A DNA stretch of 5,095 nt, taken from positions 1-5,095 of the forward strand of contig JAKAGX010000040.1 in the NCBI GenBank assembly GCA_021825465.1, in the 5' to 3' direction. Shown here in pieces: positions 4,999 through 5,095 of the stretch (positions are counted from its first letter, which is position 1; each line of letters opens with the position of its first letter). This DNA is from a bacterium. Its GTDB lineage: Bacteria > Patescibacteriota > Minisyncoccia > UBA6257 > GWB1-50-10. Position numbers and translations under genes: made by a program. The notes beneath the pieces are model-generated. The model was given only the letters and a program-made list of their open reading frames with translations, ran no database searches and had not been told where the DNA came from.

Positions 4999-5095
4999 AT
5001 GGATTGCCTTTTTTGTAAGATAGCCAGCAAGGAAATTCCGGCCTCCATCGTTTATGAGGATGACGCGACGCTTGGCATTTTGGACATTCACCCCC
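4999..5095 (+). CDS. HIT-family (histidine triad) hydrolase, N-terminal part, cut by right edge
   Basis: From the ATG at 4999, 32 codons are visible. The peptide starts MDCLFCKIASKEIPASIVYE and continues DDATLGILDIHP. This is the characteristic opening of Hint-type HIT proteins: a CxxC pair (Cys3, Cys6), the KI..eIPa.ivYEDD block and the LDI.P strand. Family members bind purine nucleotides and hydrolyse phosphoramidates or nucleotidyl compounds. The HxHxH active-site motif lies beyond the window, so activity cannot be judged. The start lies 3 nt after the stop of the HisRS-like gene. AGGG sits almost against the ATG, too close for a normal Shine-Dalgarno, so translational coupling is likely. 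Confidence 0.9.
   Translation, partial: MDCLFCKIASKEIPASIVYEDDATLGILDIHP

Noticed and set aside
1..5095. CRISPR, insertion sequence, tRNA or riboswitch
   Set aside because: No direct-repeat array, transposase motif, terminal repeats, cloverleaf or long untranslated leader was seen. Nearly all bases are coding, and the gaps are 3-75 nt.

Overview
The window looks like a compact stretch of bacterial chromosome, most likely from a Candidate Phyla Radiation / Patescibacteria (Parcubacteria-type) organism. The reasons are very short intergenic gaps, a type IV pilus protein next to a fused PilM/PilN-like protein, a small single-membrane-pass hypothetical with a Pro/Thr/Ser tail, near-absence of Shine-Dalgarno sequences, and start codons lying directly downstream of -10 boxes. 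The taxonomic placement is inference; no rRNA or other marker is present. I saw no mobile element, CRISPR array, tRNA or rRNA.

Left part (1-676): two divergent genes for membrane-anchored proteins of unknown function start from back-to-back extended -10 promoters. One runs off the left edge on the minus strand; the other (162-602, plus) ends just before a 12-bp-stem hairpin terminator (622-659). The next promoter begins at the last base of that hairpin.

Pilus part (677-2609): a PilX-like or minor-pilin-like protein (677-1096) is followed after 4 nt by a 502-aa protein. This combines an actin-like PilM-type cytoplasmic domain, one membrane segment and a PilN-type extracytoplasmic domain, an architecture like GspL. 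Together they look like part of the inner-membrane platform of a type IV pilus or related secretion/uptake machine.

Right part (2571-5095): peptidyl-tRNA hydrolase (pth, minus) converges on the pilus gene with a 39-bp overlap of coding ends, and diverges from signal peptidase I (lepB, plus) through a 22-bp shared promoter region. lepB is followed at 9 nt by a full-length histidyl-tRNA-synthetase-like gene, then at 3 nt by the start of a HIT-family gene cut by the right edge. These last three are probably one operon of housekeeping genes (protein export, tRNA charging or a derived function, nucleotide hydrolysis).

The most unusual item is the HisRS-like protein. It keeps the fold, the four cysteine pairs of the zinc-type HisRS insertion, the motif 2 and 3 arginines and the anticodon-binding domain, but has lost the LRPEGT loop, the RGLDYY histidine-binding motif and the motif 1 proline. 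It may be a non-canonical synthetase paralogue rather than the cell's HisRS. Second in interest is the consistent leaderless layout of the promoters.
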